13,769 nt of DNA from JBFKMV01 sp041629655 (GCA_041629655.1 JBFKMV010000143.1:1-13769); one strand, 5' to 3'; positions 1-9,118 are shown, counted from the stretch's first letter. A program made the numbers and translations. The notes: generated by a model from the letters alone, not told the origin.

Positions 1-1117
1 CGCCGGATGACGAGAGACCCGGTCCCAGCGGATTGACGCTGCCGTTCCGGATGACCCGTGCGAGAACGGCGCGCAGCGCAACCGCGACGTCGGGGCCGGC
101 CGGCGCGATCCGTTCCGGATAGCTCGGCGAGGTCGGGCCGTCGGGCATCAGCTCCGGGTACGGCTCCTGCATCACGGGCTTGGCCTTGCGCTCGGCCGTG
201 AACAGCCCCCAGTGTCCCTCGGTACCGGTTCCCTTCCACGGCTCGTCGAAGGCCTCGAAGAAGAACACGGTGACCTGGTTCTCGCGGGCCCAGTTCGTCA
301 GCTCCTCGTAGTAGCGTTGCTGCTTCCGCTCGTCCCCGCCGCGCGGAACGTGAAGGTTGCCCTCGGTGTAGGTGGCCCAGCCCGCCTCGCCGATGACGAT
401 GGTCTTGTCGGGATGGGCGGCTCGGACGGCCTCGAAGTTCGCGATCGTGTACGACAGGCCCTCGTCAATGTCCTTCCGCTCCCACAGCGGATAGGTGTGA
501 ATCGTGACGAAGTCGACCTCGCGCGCCAATGCGGCGCCGTGGTCGCGCCACCAGACGTAGTTGTCCGCCACGGTCACGGGCTGAGTCACACCCGCTTTGA
601 CCTCGCGCACGTAACGGATCACCCGCTCCTCCGGCACCGGATGGGCGGTCCACTCGATGAGCACCTCGTTGCCGACGTTGACGGCCACCACGACGTCCTC
701 GTATTCGTTGGCGAGACGGATGCCGTCGGCGACCTGCCGCGCGTTCTCCTGCTCGGCTCCCGGCTCGCGTGCGAGCCAGATTCCGAGCATCACCTTGAGA
801 TCCAGTTGCTCGCGCCGGATCACCTCGAGCACGTCCTCGCCGTGCCCGTCGGCGGCGTACACGCGAATCAGCCGCCAGTTCCTGGCCAACAGGCGCAGAT
901 CCTCCGCAACCTGGTCCCGAGAGGGGCGCACGCCGCTCTCCGGGCTCTGGCCGTGGCGGTAGCCGGAGTAGGCGATCGCGGGGCCCGGCCACTCGCCGCT
1001 CAGCAGGTCCACGGGTCCGGCGGATCCCGGCTCCGGAGTGATCTGCACTCCGGGTTTCTGACACCCGGACGGGAGTGTTGCGACCGCCAACGCCAGGATC
1101 ACGGTGGCTACTCTCAC
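1..1117 (-). CDS. GH17 beta-1,3-glucanase lipoprotein (C-terminus truncated by window edge)
   Basis: This is a predicted surface or periplasmic lipoprotein that hydrolyses beta-1,3-glucan. The reading frame stays open for 372 codons to the left edge. The N-terminus is a short hydrophobic signal ending in LPSGC, a lipobox-like site with Cys19 as the lipidated residue. The GH17 (beta/alpha)8 domain covers about residues 45-320. Its two expected catalytic glutamates are visible: Glu151 in VNVGNEVL (acid/base) and Glu244 in IVIGEAGWAT (nucleophile), with TIHTYPLWE between them. The start is a GTG at 1115-1117. An in-frame stop lies just upstream, and GAGGT sits 6 nt before the GTG. The symporter stop codon is only 9 nt upstream, so translation may be coupled. 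The region after about residue 320 is Pro-rich and unassigned. Exo- or endo-action and any transglycosylase activity cannot be told from the sequence. Confidence 0.88.
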   Translation of the reverse strand, partial: MRVATVILALAVATLPSGCQKPGVQITPEPGSAGPVDLLSGEWPGPAIAYSGYRHGQSPESGVRPSRDQVAEDLRLLARNWRLIRVYAADGHGEDVLEVIRREQLDLKVMLGIWLAREPGAEQENARQVADGIRLANEYEDVVVAVNVGNEVLIEWTAHPVPEERVIRYVREVKAGVTQPVTVADNYVWWRDHGAALAREVDFVTIHTYPLWERKDIDEGLSYTIANFEAVRAAHPDKTIVIGEAGWATYTEGNLHVPRGGDERKQQRYYEELTNWARENQVTVFFFEAFDEPWKGTGTEGHWGLFTAERKAKPVMQEPYPELMPDGPTSPSYPERIAPAGPDVAVALRAVLARVIRNGSVNPLGPGLSSSG

Positions 1118-1126
1118 TTCAGCACC

Positions 1127-2566
1127 TCAGTTCGCGACGGCGCCCAGTTTCCCGCGCCGACGTTCCAGCTCTGCGCGTATCTCATAGGCCCGCTGTTCGG
1201 TGATCTGGTAGGTGAGCATGATCAAGATCGCCAGCGCGGACGTGATCAGCGGCACGCCGACGTCGAACACCCGCAACAGGAACAGCGTCTGCTCGGATTG
1301 CGCCTCCACGGCGACGTCGAATCCCGACACGTTGAGCATGATGCCCGTCAGCAGGCCGGCCAGCGCCATGCCGACCTTCACCATCCACCAGTAGATCGCG
1401 CCGAAGACACCTTCGCGGCGTTTCCGGGTCTCCAACTCGTCATAGTCACAGACGTCCGCGATCATCGAGCCCATCAGCGTGAACAACGACCCCACGCCGA
1501 AGGCGACCAGGGGAGCGGCATAAAGCAACCAGTAGGGATGATCCGGGTTGTAGCCGACCCACTTCATGGCGTAGCCGACCAGCGAGATCGAGATCGTGAT
1601 GAAGAACGTCCTGCGCTTGCCGATGTGGGTCGCCAGCCACCCCGTGATCAGGATCACCGCGATCGTGGATGCGGCGGTCAGGGTCCCGAACCAGCCCAGC
1701 AGCTCGCCGGCCCGCGAATCGTCCCCGTTGAACAGATAGTAGATCATCACGTACAGCGAGAACGAGAAGCCGAGCTGGTAGCCGTTGAAAACCAGGAAGG
1801 TCGCGGCGCAGATCCTCACGAAGGGGCGGCACTTGAAGGTGATGCCGACGCCCTTGAGGAACTCGAGCGTGCTCGCCAGGACCCCCTGCCGGTCCCCGGC
1901 CGGGAGGGCGGGCAGGTGTCGCTCCCTGCAGACGAGGGCCGGAACCACGCCCAGCAGCGCGACGGCGCCGCCGACCGCGATGGCCAGGGCCCGGGCGCCG
2001 CTCACCGTGTCCCGGAACAGGGTCTCGTTGGCCATGATGGCGTAGAACCAGGGCACGCCCAGCCACACCAGCTGACCGACCGTGTTGGCAAAGGCATGCA
2101 GTCGCGTTCGTTCGTGATAATCGGCGGTCATCTCGTAGCCGAAGGCTACGAAGGGCGTCGCGTACAGCGTGTAGGTCAAGAAGAACAGGATCGACGCGCC
2201 CAGGAAGACCCAGAAGTAGAAGCTCTCGCTCTGCCCCTCGGGCAACTGCCACATCAGCGCGAACACCAACCCCGCCAGGATCGCGCCGACGAAGATGTAC
2301 GGTCTGCGGCGTCCCCACCTGGTGCGCGTGTTGTCGGAGATGTATCCGACCATCGGGTCGGAGATCGCGTCGAAGGCGCGCGGTATCGCGGCAATCAGCC
2401 CGACCAGGAACGGATCCATGCCCAGTCCCAGGTTGAGGATGACCACCATCGCCGGCAGCGCCGCCGCCTGGAGGTTGTTCACGAACATGCCGACGGCGTA
2501 GGCCGACTTCTGGCGCAGTGAAATCCGGTCTTCCGGAGCCGTGACGTGATGCTCGGGTGCGCTCAT
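1127..2566 (-). CDS. GPH-family sugar:cation symporter (MelB-like MFS transporter)
   Basis: This is a 479-residue inner-membrane transporter of the glycoside-pentoside-hexuronide:cation symporter family (MelB type), probably carrying beta-glucan oligosaccharides or glucose from periplasm to cytoplasm. About twelve hydrophobic segments can be seen. The family signatures are present: the segment around Asp70 followed by RTRWGRRRP at residues 81-89, and the central DVCDYDELETRKRREGVF motif near residues 366-384. The length is normal for the family. The ATG start is 6 nt after the phosphorylase stop, and no good Shine-Dalgarno sequence sits in front of it. Initiation therefore probably relies on ribosomes terminating on the upstream gene. 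It lies between the phosphorylase and GH17 genes, which points to delivery of substrate to the phosphorylase. The exact sugar and the coupling ion are inference. Confidence 0.9.
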   Translation of the reverse strand: MSAPEHHVTAPEDRISLRQKSAYAVGMFVNNLQAAALPAMVVILNLGLGMDPFLVGLIAAIPRAFDAISDPMVGYISDNTRTRWGRRRPYIFVGAILAGLVFALMWQLPEGQSESFYFWVFLGASILFFLTYTLYATPFVAFGYEMTADYHERTRLHAFANTVGQLVWLGVPWFYAIMANETLFRDTVSGARALAIAVGGAVALLGVVPALVCRERHLPALPAGDRQGVLASTLEFLKGVGITFKCRPFVRICAATFLVFNGYQLGFSFSLYVMIYYLFNGDDSRAGELLGWFGTLTAASTIAVILITGWLATHIGKRRTFFITISISLVGYAMKWVGYNPDHPYWLLYAAPLVAFGVGSLFTLMGSMIADVCDYDELETRKRREGVFGAIYWWMVKVGMALAGLLTGIMLNVSGFDVAVEAQSEQTLFLLRVFDVGVPLITSALAILIMLTYQITEQRAYEIRAELERRRGKLGAVAN

Positions 2567-2572
2567 GTCAAT

Positions 2573-5500
2573 CTAGCGGAGCGTGGCCTCCGGCACATCG
2601 ACGACCAGCTTCCGGATGCGCTGTTCCCGCTTGAACAACGACTGGCTGAACTGCTGTCCGAGGCGGGTGCCGGGGATGACGGTCGGGGCGTCTTCCACGC
2701 CGAACACCTGCAAGCGAGGCGAGTCGGCCAGACGGTAGACGACGGGTACCCCGCACAGCGTGAAAGCGAGGGAGCCGGCCGGCAGCTCCTCGGCGAGCTC
2801 CGGCCCGCCGACGGAGTAGCTCCAGCAGGTCGGCTGCTGCAGGAATTCGTCACGGGGTAACAGGACCGGCTCGAAGGCGACTTCCCCTCGTACCACTCGC
2901 ACCCCCAGCTGCAGGAAACGGGTGATCACGTCTTCCTTCACCTGACCGGTCAGGCCCGGCTGCTGCACACCGGTGAATGCCGGGGTGTGGGAATACGGAT
3001 CGATCGGGAACGCGCCGTAGTCGGCCGGCGACTTGTGTACCCCCAGACCATCCAGGATCTCCCGGAAGCATGCGGCCAGGCGACGTACGAGAGACGATTC
3101 CGCTCCCCCATCGACGGCGGTGACAATCGCCTCGCCGGTGGCCAGCGCCAGCTTCGAGACCATGTGCCAGTAGATGCAGCCCAATCCCTCGTACTTGTAC
3201 ATCGAGCCGGAGCGCCCGGTGAACTGACGGTGGTTGAACACCGACTCGTACACATCACACAGGTTGTCGGCATCCTCCGTGGCTACAGCCGGATCCCTCT
3301 CGAGCGCGGCTCGCAACTCGGCGGCATTCCTGAACACACCGTTGAAATGGACCTCGCCGTCGAGGTCGCGCTCCAGATAGTCCGTGCGCCCCGCTTCCAG
3401 CTCCCGCCCGATCCAGGCGTCGTTCTTCACCAGGTGCTCGGGGATCACGTTCTTCTCGAGGAACGACGGCAGCTTCCGGTCGGGGTAGAGCAGGTAGCTG
3501 TTCTGATCCTCCCGGTACAACCGGCTCGCTCGCAGCGCCTCCAGCAGGGCCAGGGCGGCCTGGCCGTCGAGGTAGCCGGAACTCAACACCGCCACCTGGC
3601 CTTCCAGCATCTCGTCCAGCGGCTCCACGGCGTATCCCTCGGCGCCGAACCGGACCAGGTTGTAGGAGTGATACAAGCCGTCCGGCCTGCGGCTTTGCGC
3701 GATGCTCTGGTCGAGGAATGTCAGCGCGAGCGCCGTGAAATCCTGCACAGCCTGGTTGTCGAGCTGCACCTTTTCACCGCAGAAGCCCCGGTAGACCCGC
3801 GCTCGGTATCGGTCGCTCACGGAACTCATGGCGTCCAGGAACGACTTCCGTTGGGCGGCGCTGACCGGTCCCTCGGCCAGCGGCGCGTGATCCTCCAGCA
3901 CCGCGCGGGCGCCCTCGAAGAACTCGGCGAGTTCCCGCGAGACGTCGAACCCCGCTGCCGGGCTCGCCTCCAGCACGTCGCCCAGCAGGTGCAGGTAGCG
4001 CCGCAGGTGGCACAGCGTGACCATCGAGAGCCCGTAGCCCACGAGCGCATTGTTCGCGTCGTTCCATTCCGGGCGCTGGGTGTTCATCCAGATGCCGCCG
4101 CCGGGAACCAGGTTACCGATCCGCGCCAGCGCGGACAGCAGCAGCTTCTCCAGCAGGTTGACCCGGTAGATCGCTCCGTTCTCCAGGGTCACCAGCTTTC
4201 CGTCGGCACCGATGTCGGCGACACGACTCGCCACGGCCCGCGCGCGGTCGTCGTCGTATTCCACGCTGTTCCTGGGATCCTCGAGCAACTCCCGGTACGG
4301 CTTGATCCGGTACGGCACGTCGGCGTAGACGAAGATCTCGCGGGTCAGCGATTCGCCGAGCAGCCCGGGATGATAGTCGTGCGAGAGCTCGAGCAGTCTG
4401 AGCAGGTATACGACCTGGTGATCACCCCAGTAGCCGATGTTCGACCAGGGAGTCCCGGGTTCGTGAATCTCCCAGTCGATGCCGGTTCTGGAAATCCGGT
4501 AAGGATTGTGACCGTCGGGCGTCGAGGCGTTGACGAACTTGAAGATGAAACTTTCGATGTATCCCGGGAAGGACAGCGCCAACGCCTCCCAGTTCTGGAA
4601 GATATCCCGCCAGTTGCCCTGATAGTGCAGGTACTCCGACCCGTCGCCGTTCTTCAGATCGATCGAAAAGTCGTTCCAGGGCCGGCTGGGGTCGCCGTGC
4701 CGGCGGCTGAACGTCAGCGGCAGGTACTCGTAGACGATGCGGGTCAAGGCCTCGTTCCCGCCGTCTTCGGCCAGCTTGAGCGCCGAGTCCAGCGTCAGCG
4801 GGCCGTGATGTTCGACCAGCAGGCCTTCGACAAGCTCGCGCAACGGCCGGTTCCGCTGGCCCACGAAGTCCAGGAAATCGGCACGGGGAAACCGGTACCC
4901 GTACGGGAAGACGCCACCCCGCATGATGTTGAACAGTGTATTGGAGAAGTGCCGGCTGGTGACGGGGTCGTCTGCGGACTTCTGGAAACCATCGGCACTG
5001 CCGGCCAACCGCTCCAGTCGCCCCGTACCGTCAGCGACATCCTGCTCGATGGCAGCGGCTTGGAGCCCCTGCCGGATCGTCTTCAGCAGGTCGGCCGTCT
5101 GCGCCGGGCCCTGTTCGACATCCGCCAGCAAGTACCAGCCGTGGCCGGCTCGCGCCGGCAGGGTGATCGCCGACTGAACGAAGAAGGCACCGCGCTTGCC
5201 CTTGCCGGACGATTCCGAGTGAACCTCCTGACCCGCGCAGAATGCCTGGAGCTGGTCCTCGGAGAGCAGCACACGGGCCTGCTCGAGGCCCGTGCTCCAG
5301 ACGACGGTGGCCTTCAGCGCCTCGCTCGGTTCGGCCCGATCGGTCAGGATCGAGCTGAGCGTGTAGACTCCGGCACAAACGCCCGCGACGGCTTCGACCT
5401 GCTTGTAGGCGTCAACCAGCGTGCTCAGCTCGGCCTGTGCGGTGCGGTCGACACCGTAGGGCAGCAGGTTCCGCAATCCATCCAGCAGCTCTACCTGAAC

Positions 5501-6022
5501 CTCGCTCGCGCCGGTGTTCCGCAAGTGTGATTTCCGGATGAAGCCGAAGCGATTTCCGGTGGTCCAGTTGTAGGTGAACACGAGGCCCAGGTCGTGGTTG
5601 ACCTCCTCGAACACCAGCTTGTTGCCCGGCACGTTCTTGTACAGATTTCGCTCGAGGTCGTAAACGAGCGGGCCGGTTTGGAAGGGCTGCCAGAGCGAGG
5701 TCCTGCCGTCCCGTGTCGCCAGCAGCACGGTCTGCGGTCCGGTCGTGGCGCAGGCATCGTGGACCTTGTCGTCCGTGCAGTAGGGGAACAGCGCGTTTTC
5801 CGGGTTCCTGCGCCCGCAGGTCAGGCCACCGGTGCTGGAGACGAACAACCAGTGATCGTAGCCGCTGACCACGGACATCAGAAACGGTGGCATCGTGTGA
5901 TAGTCGGCAATCCTGTAGAACCGCTCGCCACCCCGTTCCACCCATTCCCCGCCGCGAGCCGGTCCGGGTACACGAATCACCGACTGACCGAGCAAGACCT
6001 GCTGCTTGCGGCGTTGTGTCAT
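2573..6022 (-). CDS. Cytoplasmic glycoside phosphorylase, GH149/GH94-like (probable beta-1,3-glucan phosphorylase)
   Basis: This is a 1149-residue protein with no signal peptide, so it should be cytoplasmic. It resembles inverting phosphorylases related to GH94. An N-terminal beta-sandwich (about residues 15-300) is followed by an (alpha/alpha)6-barrel region. The segment PEWNDANNAL contains a WND motif (residues 653-655) like the one that supplies the general acid in cellobiose phosphorylases, making Asp655 the likely catalytic acid. A conserved-looking QPGLTGQVKED segment near residues 1021-1031 may contribute to phosphate binding. The protein is far longer than usual GH94 enzymes (about 800 residues) but matches the size of GH149 beta-1,3-glucan phosphorylases, first described in Euglena. 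Expected reaction: (beta-1,3-Glc)n + phosphate to (Glc)n-1 + alpha-glucose-1-phosphate. I chose the ATG at 6022 because GGAGG lies 7 nt before it; an in-frame ATG 39 codons upstream has no such signal. The family assignment is inference; GH161 or another GH94-like family is possible. Confidence 0.75.
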   Translation of the reverse strand: MTQRRKQQVLLGQSVIRVPGPARGGEWVERGGERFYRIADYHTMPPFLMSVVSGYDHWLFVSSTGGLTCGRRNPENALFPYCTDDKVHDACATTGPQTVLLATRDGRTSLWQPFQTGPLVYDLERNLYKNVPGNKLVFEEVNHDLGLVFTYNWTTGNRFGFIRKSHLRNTGASEVQVELLDGLRNLLPYGVDRTAQAELSTLVDAYKQVEAVAGVCAGVYTLSSILTDRAEPSEALKATVVWSTGLEQARVLLSEDQLQAFCAGQEVHSESSGKGKRGAFFVQSAITLPARAGHGWYLLADVEQGPAQTADLLKTIRQGLQAAAIEQDVADGTGRLERLAGSADGFQKSADDPVTSRHFSNTLFNIMRGGVFPYGYRFPRADFLDFVGQRNRPLRELVEGLLVEHHGPLTLDSALKLAEDGGNEALTRIVYEYLPLTFSRRHGDPSRPWNDFSIDLKNGDGSEYLHYQGNWRDIFQNWEALALSFPGYIESFIFKFVNASTPDGHNPYRISRTGIDWEIHEPGTPWSNIGYWGDHQVVYLLRLLELSHDYHPGLLGESLTREIFVYADVPYRIKPYRELLEDPRNSVEYDDDRARAVASRVADIGADGKLVTLENGAIYRVNLLEKLLLSALARIGNLVPGGGIWMNTQRPEWNDANNALVGYGLSMVTLCHLRRYLHLLGDVLEASPAAGFDVSRELAEFFEGARAVLEDHAPLAEGPVSAAQRKSFLDAMSSVSDRYRARVYRGFCGEKVQLDNQAVQDFTALALTFLDQSIAQSRRPDGLYHSYNLVRFGAEGYAVEPLDEMLEGQVAVLSSGYLDGQAALALLEALRASRLYREDQNSYLLYPDRKLPSFLEKNVIPEHLVKNDAWIGRELEAGRTDYLERDLDGEVHFNGVFRNAAELRAALERDPAVATEDADNLCDVYESVFNHRQFTGRSGSMYKYEGLGCIYWHMVSKLALATGEAIVTAVDGGAESSLVRRLAACFREILDGLGVHKSPADYGAFPIDPYSHTPAFTGVQQPGLTGQVKEDVITRFLQLGVRVVRGEVAFEPVLLPRDEFLQQPTCWSYSVGGPELAEELPAGSLAFTLCGVPVVYRLADSPRLQVFGVEDAPTVIPGTRLGQQFSQSLFKREQRIRKLVVDVPEATLR

Positions 6023-6024
6023 CA

Positions 6025-6046
6025 GGGCGCCTCCGCAGCGGCGCCC
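6025..6046 (-). promoter_or_regulatory. Inverted repeat over the phosphorylase ribosome binding site
   Basis: On the minus strand GGGCGCC, an 8-nt loop (gctgcgga) and GGCGCCC form a perfect 7-bp hairpin ending 2 nt before the phosphorylase ATG. The Shine-Dalgarno GGAGG (plus positions 6030-6034) straddles the loop and the 3' arm, so folding would partly hide it. This is the end of the only long intergenic gap in the operon (6023-6205). In the rest of that gap I see no clear promoter or terminator, only a 6-bp CCGGTG/CACCGG inverted repeat with a long loop. Translational tuning is inference; in G+C-rich DNA such a stem can arise by chance. Confidence 0.4.
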
Positions 6047-6205
6047 GTCATTCGGTCGTTGGTCTTCGCCGGGAACAACACTGGACAGGGCTCCCCGCTG
6101 GCTCGTAACGCCCGGTTCTCGGCACGGTCCGGTGGCCATACGGGAGGCGCACCGGCATTGCAGGAGACATCATTCCACGAGCTGAATCGAGGCGCCGTAG
6201 AGCGA

Positions 6206-9118
6206 TCAGAAACCGTATGCGACGCGGAAGCCATAGGTGCGGGGCATGCTGAAGCTACCCTTGGGCACCTGTTCGGCGGCCCCGCCCCACCACTGGACGA
6301 CCTCGTCGGTGAGGTTGTAACCGTAAAGCTCCCAACTCCAGTTGCCGCTGTACAGCCGCAACCCGGCGTGCACCATCGACCACGCCTCGCGCTTGTCGTC
6401 GGTGTACTTGATGTCCTGGTCGAGAATCACGAAGTCCAGATCGTCCGTGTGCCGCTCGACGTTCCAGATGGTCAGGTAGGAGTCGCCCTCCCAGAAGCCG
6501 GTGACCCACGGGGAAACAGCCAGGTTGTGCTTGCCGAGGACGAAGGTGTGCTCGACGGTCATGCGGAACTTGTACGGTGCCGACACGGCGAGGTCGTTCC
6601 CCTTGAGGTTGACCCGCAGGCGCTCGTTCGACGCATCGACGGAATTGGCGAAGTCCACGGCGAAGTAGGACACGGGATCATAATCCCACTTGGTGATCCA
6701 ATCCTCGGTGATCTCGGTGTCGAGCCAGGTCGCATAGCCCCAGATCCGGCCGCCGCTCCACGGCAGCCAGTCGTACTCGAACTCGAATCCCTGAATCTCC
6801 GCCCCGGGCACGTTCTGCGTGAAGTAGGCGATGATCAACGGCTGGGGCAACCAGGCGCGATCGAAGATCCCGTCGCCGTCCACGTCGACCGGATCGCCGT
6901 TGGGGTCCTTGATCAGTCCATACCTCTCGGTGAAGGCGAGCGAACCGACTGACGCGTACTGCATGTCTTGGTAGTCCGAGAAGAAGTAGGCGCCCTTGAG
7001 GTTCAGCTTCCCGCCCAGGTACCGTTGCTTGAAGCCGAGCTCGAGCGTGATCACCTCTTCCGGCTCGAACCCCGTACGGATGACGACGTTTTCCGTGCTG
7101 ACCACGAAGGGGCGGCCGTCTGCGTCGATGTCGCCGTCAACGACCGTGCCCTCGAACACGTCGCCGATGCCCCCGGCCTTGAAGCCGCTGGCGAGGTAGG
7201 CGTAGAACAGGGTGTCGTCGTCTCGCTGCCAATCGAGCCCGAGGCGCCAGTCGTTGTGGCTCCAGGACCCGCGGTTGTCGTTGGCGTTGAACTCCGGGTA
7301 GAGCGAGGGATCGGCGAACAGGTTCGTCGGCGCGCCGGCCAGCGACTCGCGGTCGAAGCGTGTTTCGAAATCGATCCTCTGCCGGTCGATCATCGCGGCA
7401 CAGCCGTTTCTGGGGCTGCACAGATACGTACGCCCGCCCTTGTCCCGCTTGATCTCGTCGCTGTAGCGGTATCCGAGAGTCAGGTGCCACCGCGGCGTCA
7501 AGGAGTAGGTTCCCTGTCCGAACAGCGCCCATGCGTTCGTGGAGCGGTTCGGCTGGTCCCAGAGGGCCTTTTCGTCGAGCGCGTTGTCGAAAAACCCGAT
7601 GGTCGAGGATTTCTCGTGAAAGATGTTGGCTCCGGCGATCCAGTTGAGCTTCTTGTCGCCGAACGACTGAAGCTGGGCCTCGCCCATCCAGGATCGGGAT
7701 CCGGTGCCGGGCAGGAAGAACATCGCCTGATCCCAGGCGTTGAGGCTCTGCTCCATGTCCTGGGCCGATTCACGGTCCTGGTCCTCGCCCCCGGCGAGGA
7801 ACACGAAACTCAGGTCGTCGTTGATGTTCCAGGTGAACCGCGAGCGCAGATACTTGATGTCGAGAAAAAACCTGCCGGGCGTGTTGACCACGGCCTGGTA
7901 GGTGTCGTCTTTCGGGAACATCGTCGAGCAGTCGTTCACCCCGGAGACGATGGGATTGCCGGCTTCGTCGCGGACCAGCTGGTTGTCCGCGTCGAGCTCG
8001 TAGGTTGGACGCCCCCGTAGCTTCTCGCAGTTGACAAGGTCGATGCCGCCGGCGCTGTCACTGCGGTAGTGCTGGAAGCTGAAATCCAGCGACATCGGCT
8101 TGCTCTCCGGCTGCCACAGCAAACTCCCCCGGTAGGCCCACTCCTTGGCGTCCATGTAGAAGTCGTCGCCTGCCGGAACCAGCCCGTAGATGCCGTCACC
8201 CGTGTCGTCGACCCACCAGTTCGTGTGCTGGGTCCGCGTCTGGCACTCGGGGCTCGTGCAGTCGTCGAAGGAACCGGGCGCGATCAGAACCGGATCGTCG
8301 ATGATGCTCCGGACAAAACGCTGGTCGAACTGGTTCGGGTCCCAGTAACCGTCAATGTACGAATCGCGCTGGAAGTAACGACCGGCGAAACGAACCGCGA
8401 CGGTGTCGGATACCGGCACGTTGACCATGCCCTGGAGCTCCGGGGCGTTGTAGTTGCCGTACTGGGCCCACACTCGCTGATCGAAGGCACCGAGCTTGGG
8501 TTTGGCCGAGATGATGTTGATGCTGCCGACCGTCGAGTTCCGGCCGAACAGCGTTCCCTGCGGTCCCCGCAAGATCTCGACCCGCTCGTTGTCGAACATC
8601 AGCCCCAGGACGCCCTGCATCCGCGGCGAGTAGATGCCGTCCAGGTGCACACCGACGGCCGGGTCGCCGAGCTCGGTCTCGTTGGTCGAGCGGATGCCGC
8701 GGAGGGAGATGATCGGCGTGGACTGCCCGTTGATGGTGGCGATATCCATGTTCGGCACCAGCTGGGCGATGTCTCTGAGGTTTTGAACGCCTTGCTGTTC
8801 CAGGGTCTCCTGGTCGAAGACGGTGACGGCGACGGGAGTCTTCATCAAGTCGGTCTCGACCCGCGTCGCCGTGACGGTGACGGACTCGACCACCTGAGAG
8901 GGCCTGATCCGCTCTTCTTCCGCCGCCTTGTCGTCTTCCTGCTCAGGGACCTGGGCGGCCGACTCCCCGGACGTTTGCCCCGCGGCCCCGTCCGATCCGC
9001 TCGGTTGCTGCTGGATCTCGGTCTGCTCCTCCTGCTCCCGGGCGAGCGCGAAATCGCTCCCGAGTACGCAGATTGCCGACAGACAAATCAGAGCCGAGAG
9101 TCTTCCCCCTGCAGTCAT
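6206..9118 (-). CDS. TonB-dependent outer-membrane receptor for glucan oligosaccharides
   Basis: This 970-residue outer-membrane receptor probably imports oligosaccharides using TonB-ExbBD energy. A signal peptide covers residues 1-26 (cleavage after ALA). Next comes a charged, Gln/Glu-rich linker to about residue 75, then a TonB-box-like VESVTVTATR. The plug domain carries the usual RGPQGTLFGRN at residues 184-194. A beta-barrel follows and the protein ends in an aromatic residue (VAYGF). Predicted loops contain pairs of nearby cysteines (DDCTSPEC, LCSPRNGC) and acidic DxDxDG-type stretches, clearest at residues 745-753 (DVDGDGIFD), which could bind calcium. The ATG is preceded by GGAGG at 8 nt. 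No SusD-like gene is next to it, so it works as a single-component receptor of the proteobacterial kind. The substrate is inferred from the neighbouring GH17 and phosphorylase genes; the family itself also includes siderophore receptors. Confidence 0.9.
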   Translation of the reverse strand: MTAGGRLSALICLSAICVLGSDFALAREQEEQTEIQQQPSGSDGAAGQTSGESAAQVPEQEDDKAAEEERIRPSQVVESVTVTATRVETDLMKTPVAVTVFDQETLEQQGVQNLRDIAQLVPNMDIATINGQSTPIISLRGIRSTNETELGDPAVGVHLDGIYSPRMQGVLGLMFDNERVEILRGPQGTLFGRNSTVGSINIISAKPKLGAFDQRVWAQYGNYNAPELQGMVNVPVSDTVAVRFAGRYFQRDSYIDGYWDPNQFDQRFVRSIIDDPVLIAPGSFDDCTSPECQTRTQHTNWWVDDTGDGIYGLVPAGDDFYMDAKEWAYRGSLLWQPESKPMSLDFSFQHYRSDSAGGIDLVNCEKLRGRPTYELDADNQLVRDEAGNPIVSGVNDCSTMFPKDDTYQAVVNTPGRFFLDIKYLRSRFTWNINDDLSFVFLAGGEDQDRESAQDMEQSLNAWDQAMFFLPGTGSRSWMGEAQLQSFGDKKLNWIAGANIFHEKSSTIGFFDNALDEKALWDQPNRSTNAWALFGQGTYSLTPRWHLTLGYRYSDEIKRDKGGRTYLCSPRNGCAAMIDRQRIDFETRFDRESLAGAPTNLFADPSLYPEFNANDNRGSWSHNDWRLGLDWQRDDDTLFYAYLASGFKAGGIGDVFEGTVVDGDIDADGRPFVVSTENVVIRTGFEPEEVITLELGFKQRYLGGKLNLKGAYFFSDYQDMQYASVGSLAFTERYGLIKDPNGDPVDVDGDGIFDRAWLPQPLIIAYFTQNVPGAEIQGFEFEYDWLPWSGGRIWGYATWLDTEITEDWITKWDYDPVSYFAVDFANSVDASNERLRVNLKGNDLAVSAPYKFRMTVEHTFVLGKHNLAVSPWVTGFWEGDSYLTIWNVERHTDDLDFVILDQDIKYTDDKREAWSMVHAGLRLYSGNWSWELYGYNLTDEVVQWWGGAAEQVPKGSFSMPRTYGFRVAYGF

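Noticed and set aside
212..2521. Very long open frame on the plus strand opposite the symporter and GH17 genes
   Set aside because: It mirrors the codon phase of the real minus-strand genes in G+C-rich DNA. Its translation is rich in Arg, His, Gln and Asp without domain motifs, and the opposite strand has clear families.
2987..5530. 847-codon plus-strand open frame opposite the phosphorylase
   Set aside because: Same antisense shadow effect; no recognisable motif and low-complexity composition, while the minus strand has a coherent enzyme.
6023..6139. N-terminal extension of the phosphorylase by 39 codons
   Set aside because: No Shine-Dalgarno before the upstream ATG and the extra residues look non-coding; the ATG at 6022 has GGAGG at good spacing.
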